64,000 bases of DNA, from the NCBI RefSeq assembly GCF_022539665.2, contig NC_081337.1, positions 8,284,679 through 8,348,678 on the forward strand, in the 5' to 3' direction. The notes below the pieces were generated by a model, which made no database searches, had not been told where the DNA came from, and worked only from the letters and a program-made list of their open reading frames with translations. Shown here piece by piece: positions 1 through 14,655 of the stretch; the first letter of the stretch is position 1, and each line of letters begins with the position of its first letter. The stretch comes from Daphnia carinata (Eukaryota; Arthropoda; Branchiopoda; Diplostraca; Daphniidae). The translations under genes were made by a program, and so were the position numbers.

Positions 1-396
1 GCCATCAGCTACATAGTGCGTTAAGGTTCGACCCGGCGCCAGGCAGATTTGCGACCGACGTCTCGTTCTCTCCTCTTCTGCATGCGCCATCTCTTATTTC
101 TTTTATTTACACGCGTGTTGAAAAATGCGCTGTTTTTTTTTTTTTTTTTATGTTATTCTTTATAAGAAGAATGAAAGAGATTACGGATAGTATTATCGTC
201 GTGTGTATGTGTGTGTGTGTGTGTTGTGTGAAGCCGTAACAGAAACACATGCGAGTGTCCCTAAGTTCTCGTAGAGAGATTTTCTTTTTCTCGCAGCTGT
301 CGGCGCATTAGCCATTATTTTGAATGCTATAGATGTGACCGAGACGCCTTCGAGCCCATTTCCGTACGCATTACCTCTGTATTCAAATTTTTCGGC

Positions 397-397
<1 letters not shown>

Positions 398-427
<30 letters not shown>
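398..427. repeat. T30 homopolymer
   Basis: One of many T runs on the + strand in the first 41 kb. Confidence 0.9.
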
Positions 428-434
<7 letters not shown>

Positions 435-2167
435 TACATTGAGGGTCAACTGACAAGTGTTTATAGCCATTGAAAACTCTGCGCAAGTGATGGAAGTTTA
501 TTCCGATTTGAACCTCTGGCACGACGGGCATTTGACTTTTTGATTATCGGATCGTTTATTGCATTTTATATATATACGTATATATATATATTTTTTTTCG
601 TTAAATTTTGGTGTGGAGGTAAAAGAATTTCACGGAATTTTTCTTTCTTTCTTTTTTTTTTTGTGGCCATTGCGCATTCCTTCCTGCTTGCCAACGTTTT
701 TTTATTTTTATTTTTTTTTTTAAAGATGTTTCTCTGAAGAAGACGAGAGATAAAAATCATAACATTGACAATGTCAGAGGCGGCCAAAATAAAATTCTTC
801 TTTCATCAACATCTGAACGCGATCAAACTTCAATCACGGAATGCATGGCCCCAATAAAAAAAAAAAAGAAAAAGAGGAACGATGATCTCGTTCTTTCTCC
901 TTTTCTCCTCCCTGGAACATAAATACTTGTAGCCTTTTTACGCATATTTATAAGAAGAAGAAGAAAAAGAAAAAACCTGCGTTATGGATGATCTAGATTG
1001 CTTCGACGTTACGTGTCTGTCCCGCGTTTTTTTTTCTCATTTCAGGCGTTAAACAAAAAAAAAAAAATGTAGACCACGAAAACAACGGTTCTTTTTTTTT
1101 TTTTTTTTTTTTTTCTCTGAAATTTTTACGATCGGGTCCAGAGGAAATGCGCATTGTTTCATCTCTCGTGTTTTCCTTCGCGGATCGCGAGGCACACAGC
1201 CTCATTTATTTTTCTGTGAGCCGGACGTCGTCGCAACACAGGGCCGGTCCTTGTTCTCAATTTCTAGGACGCAACGTAAAGGGAAGGGAGAGGGGGGGGG
1301 CGGTGGGTGCCAACAGGCCATCGTTTCCTCTGTGTATCTCGTCTAAACTATGTTACATATCGAAATATCTGGCGTCAAATGAATTCAGGCATGTTGATTG
1401 GATGACAGCGCGATCGCTGTGTGTCCTTACGTCGCGTAAACGATTCACTTTTCTCATTTTCGTTGATAGTTGCGTGGGGTGGGGGGAACGAAATTGCGTC
1501 GTGAGCATTTTCGAAATGGTTTGCCTTGGCTTTGAATTGTACGGCTCAGTCATCGGATTGAGTGAATGAATGGCAAGAATGGAACGTGGCCTTAAACAAA
1601 GTAGAAACGATTGTAGAGTGGAACATTCCGTTTTCGTTTCACGCCGTGACGGTCGTCGTGAAAAATTCCATCGCCATTAGGGAAAAAAAGCTTTTTATTT
1701 TATTGTATTTTTGGTTTTGTTTTGTTTTGGGTCGGGTCTGCCGTTGTTTGCCCACCTCGTTTCCCTTCGATCTTTCCTGATGGGCCTGCCTGACCGTTTC
1801 GTAATAACACGTCCGCGAGAGAAGAATATGTAATGAGCGAAAAGCGAGTTGACAGGGAACGTTGGCTCCCTGTCGCCGCTGTTGTTTTTCCCTTTTTTTT
1901 TTTTTTTTTTTTGTTATCCTCAACTTCTTGGCCGTATATTTGATTTTCTTTTGGAGCGTGTGTTCTCTTTCGGTAGCCGTTTTCTTTTTCTTTTTTTTTT
2001 TTTTTTGTGCTCCGCTTTAGTCCGTTTTCGTTTTGTCTTCGATGTATTTGCATCGAACGTGACTTGTCACGGACTTTATTTCCTTTCGAATTTTAAACGA
2101 GAAAATAGGCCCATCATTTTTCCCTTTTTCGAAAACAAAATTGAAAAACAAATAGATAAGATTCCCC

Positions 2168-2199
<32 letters not shown>

Positions 2200-2526
2200 T
2201 GGTTCAATGCTGATTGTTCATGTGAGAGATAATAGTCCGGGAGGAAGTGTTGACTCTTGCGTCATAACTGGGAAGAAGTCATTAGCAATTTTTACCCGGT
2301 AGGCTAAAATGCTACCATTTGGCCATAAAGCCGCAGTGTTTTCGATTCTCGTTGTTTCGAATGGCATTTTTTTTTTCTTTTATAGACGTGGCTACTAGCA
2401 TCTTTATTTCTCTCGTTTGGTTGTTTCCCTTCGTCTTGTTTCTCTCGTTTCATTTGCGTGTCTACAACTAGCCAACCAACACGAAATACTTATGGCTATT
2501 ATTTTATTGTCTGAACTGTGTTTGTG

Positions 2527-2557
<31 letters not shown>

Positions 2558-4636
2558 TGAGCAGCTCGGGATATTTTTTCTAAAGACAAATGAAACGAGC
2601 CGAATAGACGTAGGATGTTGTGAGTGGTTTTAAAAAGAGAAAAGAAGGGACTACTTTCATTGCTTTTTCAAACTGTGATTTAGATGTTGTTTGTTTGTTT
2701 TTTTCTTGAATTGTTGTTCTCGTCGGATGCGGGGGAAATATGACGGCACGTTGTAAGGGCCACAGGAGGTAGATAGGATTTATGCAGCGCAATGCCCTTT
2801 CGTCAAGTTGGAATTGATTGGTCGGAACAGCAGAACGTAGCCGAAGAATTGAATGTGACGTCGACATCGAGGGGGTCGTTCAAAATAAGGGAGGTGGTCC
2901 CGCTGGACTGCCCATCTTTTTTTGTTATTTATTTATTTATTTTCTTTTTTTCAACACCCCACCGTGAGTCCGTTGTATAAAACACATGCCGAGTGGATGC
3001 TTCGTCTTTTTGTTGTTGTTGTTGTTGTTTGTTCGCCTCTTTTCGTATTCTACCTCTACTGTAATGTTAATGACGGTGAGACGACGAGTGAAAATGTTTT
3101 CTTTTTTCTTGTATAAGAAAGAGGAAAACCTCTCGACACACTGTCTGCCTGACACAACACGTCGAGCCCGAACCCCGCACAACATTCAAATTTCAAAAGC
3201 CATAAAGCATTAAAAGAATTTTTCATTTTTTTTGTTTTTTTTTGTTCTTAAATTAAAAAGAAAAAAAGAAAAATGCCGTTGTTTGTCAGATTTTATTATA
3301 TATGTATATGTATGTCTTTTTAAAAGAAAAAAACAAACAAACACCAACAACAACAACTTGTGGACAGCTGCAACAGCGTTGATTATGGGTGTCTCACCTT
3401 ACCGGAAAGTACAGTAAAATGGGGTTCCTCAGTGTAGTAGTGGTGGGGAGGGAAAGGGGGGGGGCGACTATCCATCGTAAAAAAAAAAAAAAAAAAAAAA
3501 AAATCCCCTTCCTTTTTTCACCAAAGACACTCTACTAGAAAAAGAAAAGAACATGTTTATTTTTTTTATTTTATTAAAAATAAAATTAAAATTGTACAAT
3601 ATGGTAGCGCCAATGTCCTATCTACTTTGGCCCTCCCAACAGTAGCAAAACGCGAGAATAGTACAACCGCCGGTTGGTTTATTCATCTTGTCACGTTCCG
3701 AGGTGTCCGTTTTTTTTTTGTGTGTGTGTGTGTGTGCGCCTTCACCGAGGGGGGTGGGTGGCGGTGGTGGTGCGGGAGAGAGATTTCGCGGACCGAGGCA
3801 CAGGAAGATGGAGCTTCTGTGCTGTGTGCTGCCAAAAATATTGGCCAACTGGGGACGTTGGCTCTGCATATCGTCCCCACTTGACAACGCGGCGAGGAAT
3901 CACACGCTTTTGAAGTTGGCGCCCTGGGAGTCGTTCACTTGACGGGCCAAAAAAAAAAAAAAAAGAAAATGAATTTTCTCTTATATTTATTTATTTATTT
4001 TTTTTTTGGCGACGGCCAATCAAAATGCGAGGAAAGGATTATTCGTTTTCATTCCCCCCCCGTCCATCTCACTAAATGAAATGGTAACAATAAAGAGAAT
4101 AAAAAGACATTTTTATGACGACATTGTTGCCGCCATCTGATACCGTTTTTTTTTTTTTAAACTAAAGGCCTACAATCACAGCACAACTGACGTAGAGTTA
4201 GCTGTTTTTCAAGCGAATGAAATTCAATCTTTCCTGATTTGTCAGCGCATTTTTGTGTCATCCTAAACTCTCCCCCCCCCCCCTAAAATATCTTATGGAA
4301 GCTACGGCTTCCTTAACGTAACGGTCTTTTGCTACCGGGTAATCAGAGCAGCGAGGAAGACTTTTCGATAGAAGTTGATGTTACAAGAGAAAGAGAGAGG
4401 CCAGTAGTGCAAGTCGATGAAGATGACTCTGCTCTTTTTTTGTTAACATGTAAGAGACAGGTGGTCGAAAAGGCCGAACGTTATTGGTAAGGAAAAAATG
4501 GGCGCGTCTCTCGTTACTTGAATCTCTTCGCTCGAAAATGTGAAAATGCCAAGCGAAACTTAAGACGCGGAGGAATGTCTTCGAGTAGGAGGGAATATCA
4601 ATCATAAAGAATCCCCCCGAACTCCCCCGAACTCCA

Positions 4637-4672
<36 letters not shown>

Positions 4673-7600
4673 CTCCTTTTCTTTTTCCTGGAACTTTCCT
4701 AATCTTTTTAGAGTGTCGCTAAAATGATCCGCAGCTCTTTTTTTTTTCCCTTTTTCTTTTTGGCAATTTTTCTGACCTCTTTGAAACTCTTTTCACTGTC
4801 GAGGAACAGGAGAAAGAGGAGGGACTCTTCTTCTTCTTCGTTCCGCTGCATACTTTGTTTCCCCCCCTTTTTTTTTTTTTTTCTTTCAAGGGGTCGCCAA
4901 GATAATGTATTTCCTCCTCCGCTTATGGTCTTTTTAAATTTTTTTAAATATCTCGCCCTCTGGATGTACATTCGATTGTCATCGCACGAAAAAAAAAAAA
5001 AAAATGAACCTTTTTTTGCTTGTTGTCTACGTTACGGCCCAATTTATTATTATTTTTTGAATGTTCCAGTCGTCGATTGAATAGAAATCGATAATAAAAG
5101 CAGAAAATAGTAAATGTAGACGATCAATAGGAAACATAGATGGGAATGCGACCGTGAATTTCGAACGAGTTCATCGTTTTTCACATTTTATTTTCTATGG
5201 GTCTTGTAGAGACAAACGGGCCACTGCGCATAATAGACGCGAGAAAGAGACGGAAGATAAAACAAAACAAAAAACAAAAAAAAAATGTGAGATCGTTGTT
5301 GTCCCGCTCAGATATCGGCCGATGCCACGGGTTATCAATTTCATTTGTTGTACCCCAAGTGTCTGTTGTCTTCCAGTCTCACTACCACAGGAATGCCTTA
5401 ACGAGTTGCGTGCCGTCCCAATGAAGATGATCTATAATTTTTTTGTTCTTTTCTTTCATCGTTGTGTACGCCTTTTTTCATTGTGAACAAAAAAAAAAAA
5501 AAAAAAAAAATGGAAGAAGAAAAGCCACAAGTCTCTGACTATTTGAATCGAAATGAAAATTTCATTTAAGTTTCAAAAGTTGGAGGGGGGAGGGGGGGGA
5601 GGCTCTTGTACGAATGATGTTCCGGTTCGAAATGCTTCGGCTTCTAAGAAAGAATGGGACCGTGTGTCATGTTGTTATCGATTTTAGCGGGTGTCGCAAG
5701 GAATGTTTTAAAAGCGAACGAAAAAAAAAAAAAAAAAAAGGGAACTGGTTGATGGAAGATGACTGGACGATAAATCCATTGACAAATAACCAAATGAGGA
5801 GGAAACAGAGAGGTCGACTTTTGGGGCCATAACTCATTTTCAAACTATCGATCAACTTGGTGGGGCGCGTTAGGCATGTGTCTCTGCGGGAGTGACTCTG
5901 GTTTTTCTTTTTTTTTTTTATTTTTAAATACAATCCGAAATGTCGAAGGGCTTCTTTTTCAAAATGACGTGTCGGACGCGTGTCTCTTCGAAGAAGAAGG
6001 AAAAAAAAAACAAAAAAAACCCCAAAAAATTCGAGAACTAAAAAACCTGAAACGATTCAAAGTTATTGGCCTTTTAATCAATTAGGTGCAAGAATACCAG
6101 TTCTCGAATTCTCGTTTTTCCATTAGTATTGTACGACCACCACTCGCACTCTATAAATCTATTCAAAACAAATTGATTCTTGGACGCTTCTCCTTTGACA
6201 TCGTCGTCGGCTGTTGAGACACACGTCTATATGCGGTCAACTTGTGTTGGGACCCTTTTTTTTTTGTTTTAGATGCAGGTTATCTTTTTTTTTTTTTTTT
6301 TTTTGAATTTTAATAGTATGCACACTATTACCTTATAGACAGGCGGGGGGGGGGAGGACTAGCAGTTCACCTGGATGCCATCAGCAATTTTTTTTTTTTT
6401 TGTTTCCTTTTTGGCCAGTACTTTGCTCTGGCCCTCCTCCTATCTGACCTTATACTCCCCCCCCCCTTTTTCTTCAAAGACCAGGTAGAACGTCTTCTCT
6501 TTCTTGAGGCATTCCTTTTTGATGTGCCATTTTGTGTAGCTCGACACACACACACACACACAAAAAATGAATTTTAATTTTATTTTCTTTTAGAATCCCC
6601 CCCCCCCCGCCTCCCTCTCTCGGTTGTATGCCCATCTTGCTAAGCGCGTCCGCGTTGCACACACAGACATACAAGAGTCCAGCAGTCAATAGCAAAAAAA
6701 AAAAAAAAATAAAATAAAATAAAAACCTTTTCTTTATTTCTCTTTTGCTGGTGGTGGCGCGAGTGGGTCTTCCAGTTCTCCACCAACAACTCCTCCCCCT
6801 TTTTCCTTTTTTTTTTTTTTTTTTTTTTTTCTTCTTCTTCTTCTTCTTCTTTTTCCACTTCTCCTCCTCCTTCTACTACGCCCCATCGGCGTGCCGAGAG
6901 AAGGAGAAATAGAAAGAGAGGAAGGAGGCTCACTTCTTCAAACTTTGTGCCCAAACACTGTACACTCTCTTACAAGACTCGCCAGAGCTCCCAGTCACAT
7001 GTGCGGAGGACACGCTGGAGAGAAGAGACCTCGCAGTCTCCCCCCTCCCCCCACACAACGTCCACTCTTTTTCCCCTTTTTTTTTTTTTTTTTTGTTTTC
7101 TTGAAAATTTAAATCCGTTCTACAGTGTCATCTCGTCTTGTGTTCACTTTGCCAATAGAAGAATTAGGTGTTTCACCAAGGAATTTGCGCGCGCGCGTGT
7201 GTGTGAGTGAACCGTACGGGTTAAAGATAGGGAATTTTAGGGGTTTCAGTGTGTTATTGGCCTGATTTTGAAAAAAAAACAAACAAAAACAAACAAACAT
7301 AATTGATGATTTAGTCAGTGGCAGTGCGCAAATTTTAAAAGTGCGGTTTTCTATTATTATTATTTATTTATTTTTTTTTAAACGAGTGATCTACTTGTGA
7401 CGAGTCAGACTTTGAACAGGATGGATCGACAAAGAATTCGAGTGTCTAGTTGACCCTGTCTGTGTTTGCCGAATCAGTTTTTTTTTTTTTTTTCACTCCG
7501 TACCCCAAAAAAAAGACAACGAAAACAAGTTGTTTTGTGCCAATTTGACCAAACCAATTCAGCGGATTATATAGCAACTGTCATCGAGACAGTCTGTGCG

Positions 7601-8626
7601 CGCATACACGTTTGAACGCTGGGATTTTTGTTTATCGTGTTCCTCCTTATTTTATTTTTTTTGTATTGGTTTATTTATTTATTTTTTAAAATCCTAACGG
7701 TAAGTTGACACTTGTTTTCTCTCTGTTTTATATTACAATGTCCGTTGCGCGTTCACGATTCTCTACACATCTTATCGCATTTTCGAATACCTTCACCTGT
7801 TCGTGACGGTCACCCCCCCCCCCTTTTTTTGTTTTTGTTTTTGAATTCTCTTTTTCCTATCACTCCTATTTGCTGTGGGGCGTCAAGTTGTTTTGACCGA
7901 GTCCGACTTGAAACGCCTTTTTTTTTTAATCAGCAGTGGAGTAAGCGACTCTTAAATGATGTCACACCGATAATTGGAAATCACGCGAGAATCGTTTAAT
8001 ATTTCGATGGAATTTCAAGAGTAATCGGTTGACGTAAGTAAACAGGAATCAAACGAAGCCAGCGGGGGCAAAACGAGAATCCGATAGCATAGCCAGGAGT
8101 TCCCCGTTTCATTTCTAAAAAATTTTTATTTTTATTTTTTTTTTTCTAAAGCTATCGATTACGTGTCGTTGTTTTGCGTGTTCTTGGCACCGAAAGTTCG
8201 ATCTCTAAGCCTTCAAAATATGGTAATGAACATTGCCTTTTATTTTTTTTTTTGCCCTGATCTTATGGGCCGCCCGCGTTTGCTGCTATGCCCCTACACA
8301 AACGATAAAAGCATCGGCGCGCCTAGCTTATATTTAAAAATATAAGGAAAAGGATTTTTCTTTTCGGTTGATGACTCTTCGCCGCTTGGTCCGGTCAAGG
8401 GTCCCTTTTTTTTTTTTTTTTTTTTTTTTTCTTCCCCATTTTTACCGCGTTCTCCCGAAGGCGAATGAGCGTTATATTTTAAGAAAGAAAAAAAGAAAGA
8501 TGTAAATCCTTTAGAAAGAAAAAAAAATTCTTGTGTTGTGTTGCCCGCCGCCACCGCCGCTAGTAGTTTGGTTGTGTCGTACGTTTTCGACTAGCGCGAA
8601 AAATGTCGAAACAAATAAAACAAAAC

Positions 8627-8650
8627 AAAAAAAAAAAAAAAAAAAAAAAA

Positions 8651-8686
<36 letters not shown>
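8627..8686. repeat. Poly-A tract interrupted by TT
   Basis: A27, TT, A31: the longest A-rich tract of the window. Confidence 0.9.
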
Positions 8687-8688
<2 letters not shown>

Positions 8689-9498
8689 TTGTATTTTTTT
8701 TTTTCTTATTTGATACGGCGATGCGTGCATACCTGTTGCGCAATGTATCTTCCGACTTGACGGACTTGTGTAGGGCCCATTTATCATCGGCCCGTTTTCT
8801 TTTCGATTTCCCCCCTTCTTTTTTTTTTCTCTCTTTGTTGTTCGTTGTTTTGTTTGACACGTTCACATTTTCGGGACAGCCAAAAGGAAAAAGAAAAAAA
8901 AAAAAAAAAAGAAGAAATATATATTAGTAAAGGGAAAACACGTTCTGATGTAACCGAATGAAAACAAAAGACGATGCAGTTAAATGGGAAGACAAAACGA
9001 ACAACAACAACAACGAAAGAAGTGGCAGAATAAAAATGAGTCGCTTCAAACTGTGTTGCGCATGTTAACCGACAACATTTTCTCGTAGCTCAGATCGTTA
9101 ACACACACACACACACCATTTTTTTTTTTTTTTTTTTCCGTATAGACGACGATGCGCACGCAAGTGTTTTTTATTTGGTGGCCAGCCGTTTTTCCTTTTT
9201 ATTTTATTTATTTATTTATTTTTTTTTTTGATTTATCAACATCTCCTCCTTCCATTCCCGAAATATTTACATGAATTTTTTTTTTCTTGTCTGCTTTGTG
9301 GACGCTTTGCAAACATTGTACGTTTTGTTCGTCTCCATTTTTTTTTTTTTCTCTTCTGTGTTTGTTGAAGTTCTGGTAAAAAAAAAAAAAAAAGAAAAAA
9401 AAAAGAATACGAAATGTATGAATGTCTATTGAGTCGACTTGAAGGCAGAAGATGTTGAAGGTAGAAATATGGGAGGGGATAGGACAAGACCATAAAAC

Positions 9499-9559
9499 AT
9501 GGAAGGGTCATATTATGAAAATCACCGTCAGGAAATTTATCGCTGCCTGTTTCTTGATG
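9499..9559 (+). CDS. Candidate first coding exon of the ABTB3-like gene
   Basis: ATG at 9499 opens 20 codons (begins MEGSYYENHRQEIYRC) and ends GAT G before a donor gtaggt at 9560. The outgoing phase is 1. The exon at 22087 needs a phase-1 partner, and the join is open: it gives a Gly codon, then EGDSTLLLSSPLGQF. The peptide is of mixed composition, unlike the poly-Phe/Lys frames nearby. The match in phase is a one-in-three coincidence, so the exon is plausible rather than proven. If real, it gives the longest isoform, about 2,073 residues. Confidence 0.35.
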
Positions 9560-10447
9560 GTAGGTCTCTCGTTTTTGTGTGTGTGTGTGTGTGTGTTACG
9601 GAAATCTTTTTTTTTGCCTCGTCTATTTTTGGGAAAAATTTCTTTTTTTTTTTTTTTGTGTGTAAAATTGAAGGAAGAAAGAACTTTCCCCCCCTCCCGT
9701 CTATTTTTAATTGGTGCGTTTCTTTCTTGTAATTATTACTTCCCTGACCCGTCCTTAAATCCCCTCCTCCGTTTCGGTACGCAGCACTTTTTGCTGTTGG
9801 TATGCGGTCGTTTTTTTTTTTTTTAAGCATTAACTTAAAATTTTCGTTTAATGGAGAGGTGAAAAAAAAAAAAAGAACCAAAACAAACCTCAAACACATA
9901 CATACACACACGCACAAGTTATTTCAGTGTTATTGCCCAAATCCTTCCGGATACTTTTATTTTTCAATTCTGGTCGTGTTCTGACCGTGCTGCCGATTTT
10001 CACGAGGAAAATCCGTGCGGGATTTGAGGGTTGCGTGTTCGGAGCTCGCGCGCGCTAAACTTTTGTTTTTGCTTTTGTTTGTTTGTTTTTTTTTTCAAAA
10101 ATGAACTCGACTTTTTGATTGCGTCCTTTTGCTGTTTAGATATATATTTTTTTTTTAAATAGGGAGTCCGTGACGTTTCCGCCTTCACCGTCACGACCCC
10201 TGGAACAATGTTTTCCCGGTCTAACTGTTTCTTTTTTTTTTTTTTATGCACGTTTGTGTGCATCACCTTTCGTGGGCTGTTGAACGATTTTACTTCTGAA
10301 CGGCTATGTTTCCTCCCGTTGGAGAAAATGGCGTGCAAGAGGTCATCACATATTTTACCTTTATTTTTTTTTTTTTTTTTTTTTGGTTAGGTAACTTGGC
10401 GTTTAAACTATATTGTTTATAGTTGGCACCTTGTTTCCTTTTTTCAG

Positions 10448-10484
<37 letters not shown>

Positions 10485-11198
10485 TCAGTCTGGCAATTGC
10501 CTTGAACTGTTTTTTTTTTTTTCTTTTGGTTTTCCACTTAAACGTTTGAACGATGAAGATCTTGGGGAAACATGTTGTGCAGCACACGCGAACTGTTGTT
10601 TTTTTGTTTTTTTTTAATGTAAAGCCTTTGCCATTTGTAAGCAAATGAGCTGTTTTTAAAGGGACGGGCAGGGTACGTAGAGTCCATGACACCTGTTCAG
10701 TTATGCAACGAGCGTTCGTTCAATGAATCTGTGAATTCATCTTGCGCCTGAAACCAATGACCAAACGTGGGTGCATTCCTACCTGTTTGCTGATTGGATA
10801 ATAAAGCATCTGCCCATTATTTCCACTCTTTTTTTTTTTTGGGTACAAGCAAAACAAAAAAACAAAATTATTCCTGATGGTAGCTGAAGAGGAAAAAAAG
10901 AAAAAAATAGAATCACAAATATGAAAAACAAATCCCATTGAGAAAAACCTCAAAGAGATTGGATGAACCAAATATAGAGTTAGGAAGTCAGTGTAACCAG
11001 TTCGTTTGGCCGCCAAGCTTTTTCTTTTTTTTTTTTTTGGGGGGGGGGGGCGAAACAAATTAACGTTCTTTAATGGAGCAAATGAGTTGTTTTCTTTTTT
11101 CTTTTTTTTTCCTTTGCATATGTTTGATGGGTATGAAACACAGATGGAATTGGCGCGAGATGAAGAGGGATACGTTTTGCGCCGGTAGAATCGGCATT

Positions 11199-11229
<31 letters not shown>

Positions 11230-11898
11230 CGGATCCATTCGTAGAAATTGCCATTGGAATGCCGATGACCTGTCGCACGCGTTTCTGTACCTCTATTCAA
11301 ACGCGCATGTATTATTTATACGCGGCCATACAAACGCTAGACACACGATGGCTGTAATAACAACTTTTCACGTGTCCGGCCGTTGTGTGTGTGACAGGGC
11401 GCTGATGTCGTTGGAGGAATCCGGACGCATCATCGAAGCCTCTCCTACCTCTCATTTTTTTTTTCTTTCTTTCTAAAAACCTTCCATTTTCCTTTCAAGT
11501 CATGGATATTTATTTAGCTGTCCATCAACAGTTGAGATTTCTTTAATATTCCCATCAGCTTCTATGTGGCACCGCTTGACTGCCAACCAATCTTTGCCTT
11601 GCTAAATATTCAATTCCTTCTCCTCCCTTTCCACGTGTGTATATTATCTACATGTATTCCCTTTCTTTTCCCCTTCTCTTCTTTCGGTGGGCCGTCTTCA
11701 CGCAATGCGGCCCTCAGCCTCCCCCTCTAAAAGAAGAAGAATAAAAATAAGAAAACGCCGCAATTTAACATATGAGACGAAATTGAGGATCGATCCCTGC
11801 CTGTAGACTCCCATACATAAAACAGTAGTATGATGACCTATCGATAGATTTATAATACTTTTAGCTTTTGATTCATTTCTCCCTCCCCTGTCCCTTTT

Positions 11899-11931
<33 letters not shown>

Positions 11932-13853
11932 TTCCATTTCTCCCCTCTTCCTGCGGTTTTGTGTGCGCAAGAAACGGAAAACATTTTTGTCGAAGGTCTA
12001 TCTTTTATTTTATTTTATTTTTTTTCAATAGAATGCAATCACAGATCGAGTAGGGAGGGTGAATCAAAATAAAAAGATTTTTTCTTTCCCGGAGAACGAT
12101 AAATTTTTTAAAATATATACATGTATGATTTTTTTTAGTTGTTGCTGTTTAGCATATATGCATATGAGTGTAAGAGCTAGTAGACATGTGCCGCCATACC
12201 CTCTATGTCGGATGTTTTGAAACGTCGCTGAGATGGACGGCCGAGAGCCGCACTGAAATTCTCATTTAAATGTACCATCATCGTCATAATTTTCAGAGTC
12301 TAAAAGGAAGGGGGGGGGGGGAATGGGAGTAGTTCTAGTCGCGTGTGGTATTGGAGAAAACCAGTAAAAGCAGCAGGAGGAATCGTTTGGGTCCTCCCGT
12401 TTTTTTTTTTGTTTTTTGTTTTTCGGGGCGTGTAACGTCGTTTGTTTGTTCTTCTTCTCGGAAGAGCGCGCGTTTCAAACGCGTGCCCGAAAGGTGAAGT
12501 CTGAACGTTGGGCTTGTCTAGCGCGCGTTTCATTTTGTGCACTTTATTGATGCAGACCCTCCTCCCCCCCCCCCTCCCTGAGAATTTTTCTCTGTCAACC
12601 GTAAAAAAAAAAAAAGAAACAAAAAAAATTTTGTGGATGATATTCAAAAAGAAGAGGAAATGGATGAAAAGGAAGAAAACGGCGCCGCATCTCCTAAATT
12701 TTCAGTTAGGGCAAATGCTTGGAGAACGTTCATTCACGCTCGTCTGGGGGGCTTCATTGAGATGCTGGACCGGTCGAGCGCGTTTAATCGCGCATGGGAG
12801 AATGCGTCTGTTGATTACACAAAAAAAGGGGGGGGGGGAAGAAAAAAGAAAAAAAAAAAAAAAAAAAAAGGAAATGGATGGACCGACATTCCAATCCATT
12901 TGATTTCGTTGTCTCCTTTTCTCTCGCTCTTTATGAATGGCCGTGAATGAAACGAATTAAAAAATAAAAAGGTAACAAAAGCCGGGCTACGCAACTGGCA
13001 GCGGTTTGCACGCCACCACCGTCGTCAATCGGGGGATTGCGGGTTGATGACATTCTTGCCCCTATTCATTTTCAAGTAACGCTATTTCAAGTGTTGCTTT
13101 GCACTTCACTGTGACGCAACGTGACCGTTTTTTTTTTTTTTTTTTTTTTCGTTTTAAATATCGACAGACTTTGGAATGCCGGACGAAAATAGTTGGGTGT
13201 TTTTTTTTTTTTTTTTTTTTTTTTTACCTTATCGGTTGGGAAAATGATAAACGATTTTTGCTCGTTCATCGGTGTCGTGCGTGAAATGTTTTTTTTTCGA
13301 AAGGTAGAAAGAAAAAAAAAATGAAATATATTTGTCTCTTGTACCGGCCGATGAAGGAGATGCATCAAAAATAGCTCGACTCTTGTTTGACATTGGGAAG
13401 TTCGTGACCGAGTGTGGCTGTGCGTTCTTCTTACACAGTTCATTCCTCCATCTTGAATGTTTTGTTGTAATCTTGGAGCCGTCATCTTGCACGACCTTGC
13501 ATTCCTCTTGCCTCTATCCCAGTTTCGGTTATTTTGCCTACGTATACGGTGCGAGCCGTTCGAGGAATTTTTGTTTTTTATGTTTTTGGCCGGGAGCTGG
13601 AGATCTCGTGATTTTATCGTTTCATTTTTGCAACAGCCTATTCACGCCGGTTAGCCATTTTTCTTGCTTAATTTTTCTTTTTTTTTTTTTTTTTGCCTTC
13701 GTGTTTGTGCCGAGTCCAGCAATGATTTTTTGTGTGTCGTGACGATGGCAACGGCGCCGCAAGAGATTTCCCTTTAAGGTGCAAAAGGCGTTGGCATTTT
13801 CCTTCGTTTGTTTTCTTTTTTATTGAAGAAAAAAAAAAGAAAAAGAAATGGGC

Positions 13854-13887
<34 letters not shown>

Positions 13888-14476
13888 GATAGATAAAAAA
13901 AGAAGAGCCTATTCTTTATCCTTTCGTGTAGAACAACAACAACAACAAAAAAAAAAAGAAGAAGAAGAACTTTAGAATAGCGACTGGCCTGTGCATAAGG
14001 TTTGGTACCAACCGAATCAACCAACGAACCCACCAACATACCAAAGAGGAAAGAGAAGGACGACGACGCTGCGAGGCAGCACGCGATAACCCCCACTGAG
14101 ATATGCATACCTTGTGGCAGGACGTGGAAAGAGAGAGAGAGAGAAATAGACATAGAAGAAGAAAGAAAAAAAAAAAGAAAATGTGGAATGAGAATGAAAA
14201 AAAAAAGAACAGGAGGAAATAGATGTAGAGAGAGAGAGAGAAAGACAGATGCTGCAATAGCAAATAATCAGCGCTTTCAAAAGAATTAAGTATAAATTTA
14301 TTTACCTATGCTGGGCGATTCATTTTGAATCCCCCATTTCAGAGATTGGCCTCTATCAATGCAAAACGGTTTCTATTTTGTTCCGAGAGAATCATCCGGG
14401 GGGGAGGTGTAAAAGGTGCGTTCCCGGTGTGTCCGCGCGTGATAGTAAGAGACGAACGACGTCGCTCGAAGCTTTC

Positions 14477-14507
<31 letters not shown>

Positions 14508-14614
14508 GCCGATCTGAAAAATGCTGACCATTCAGAGCTGCCATTGGGAGGGCTGTTAGCTGCTGGCGGACTTCCGCATTGCTTGGTCACCGTGAACATA
14601 TAGCAAAGCTGAGG

Positions 14615-14616
<2 letters not shown>

Positions 14617-14650
<34 letters not shown>
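14617..14650. repeat. (TC)17 microsatellite
   Basis: Perfect TC dinucleotide repeat in non-coding DNA. Confidence 0.9.

Positions 14651-14655
<5 letters not shown>

Larger units (their letters stand above)
1..9498. other. Homopolymer-rich non-coding DNA
   Basis: No convincing coding region on either strand. The open frames here are low-complexity (runs of Phe or Lys from poly-T/poly-A) and lack splice signals. The stretch holds many T tracts of 15-30 bases (for example 398-427), G and C runs and (GT)n or (CA)n microsatellites (for example 2521-2557, 6543-6562, 9102-9116). A possible 5' UTR exon end with a good donor (gtaagt) is at 7701, but its upstream sequence has stops in all frames, so it could only be untranslated. 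It is best read as the 5' part, or the upstream flank, of the large ABTB3-like gene. Confidence 0.6.

Noticed and set aside
20-45. ggttcgaccc resembling a tRNA B box
   Set aside because: The flanking bases cannot form a T-arm stem and there is no A box.
1147-1569. 140-codon open frame on the + strand
   Set aside because: No recognisable domain or splice context, and composition is that of the surrounding non-coding DNA.
12633-12830. Acidic, coding-looking stretch (MDDIQKEEEMDEKEENGAAS onward)
   Set aside because: Bounded by A and G homopolymers, with no clear acceptor or donor in a phase compatible with the gene.
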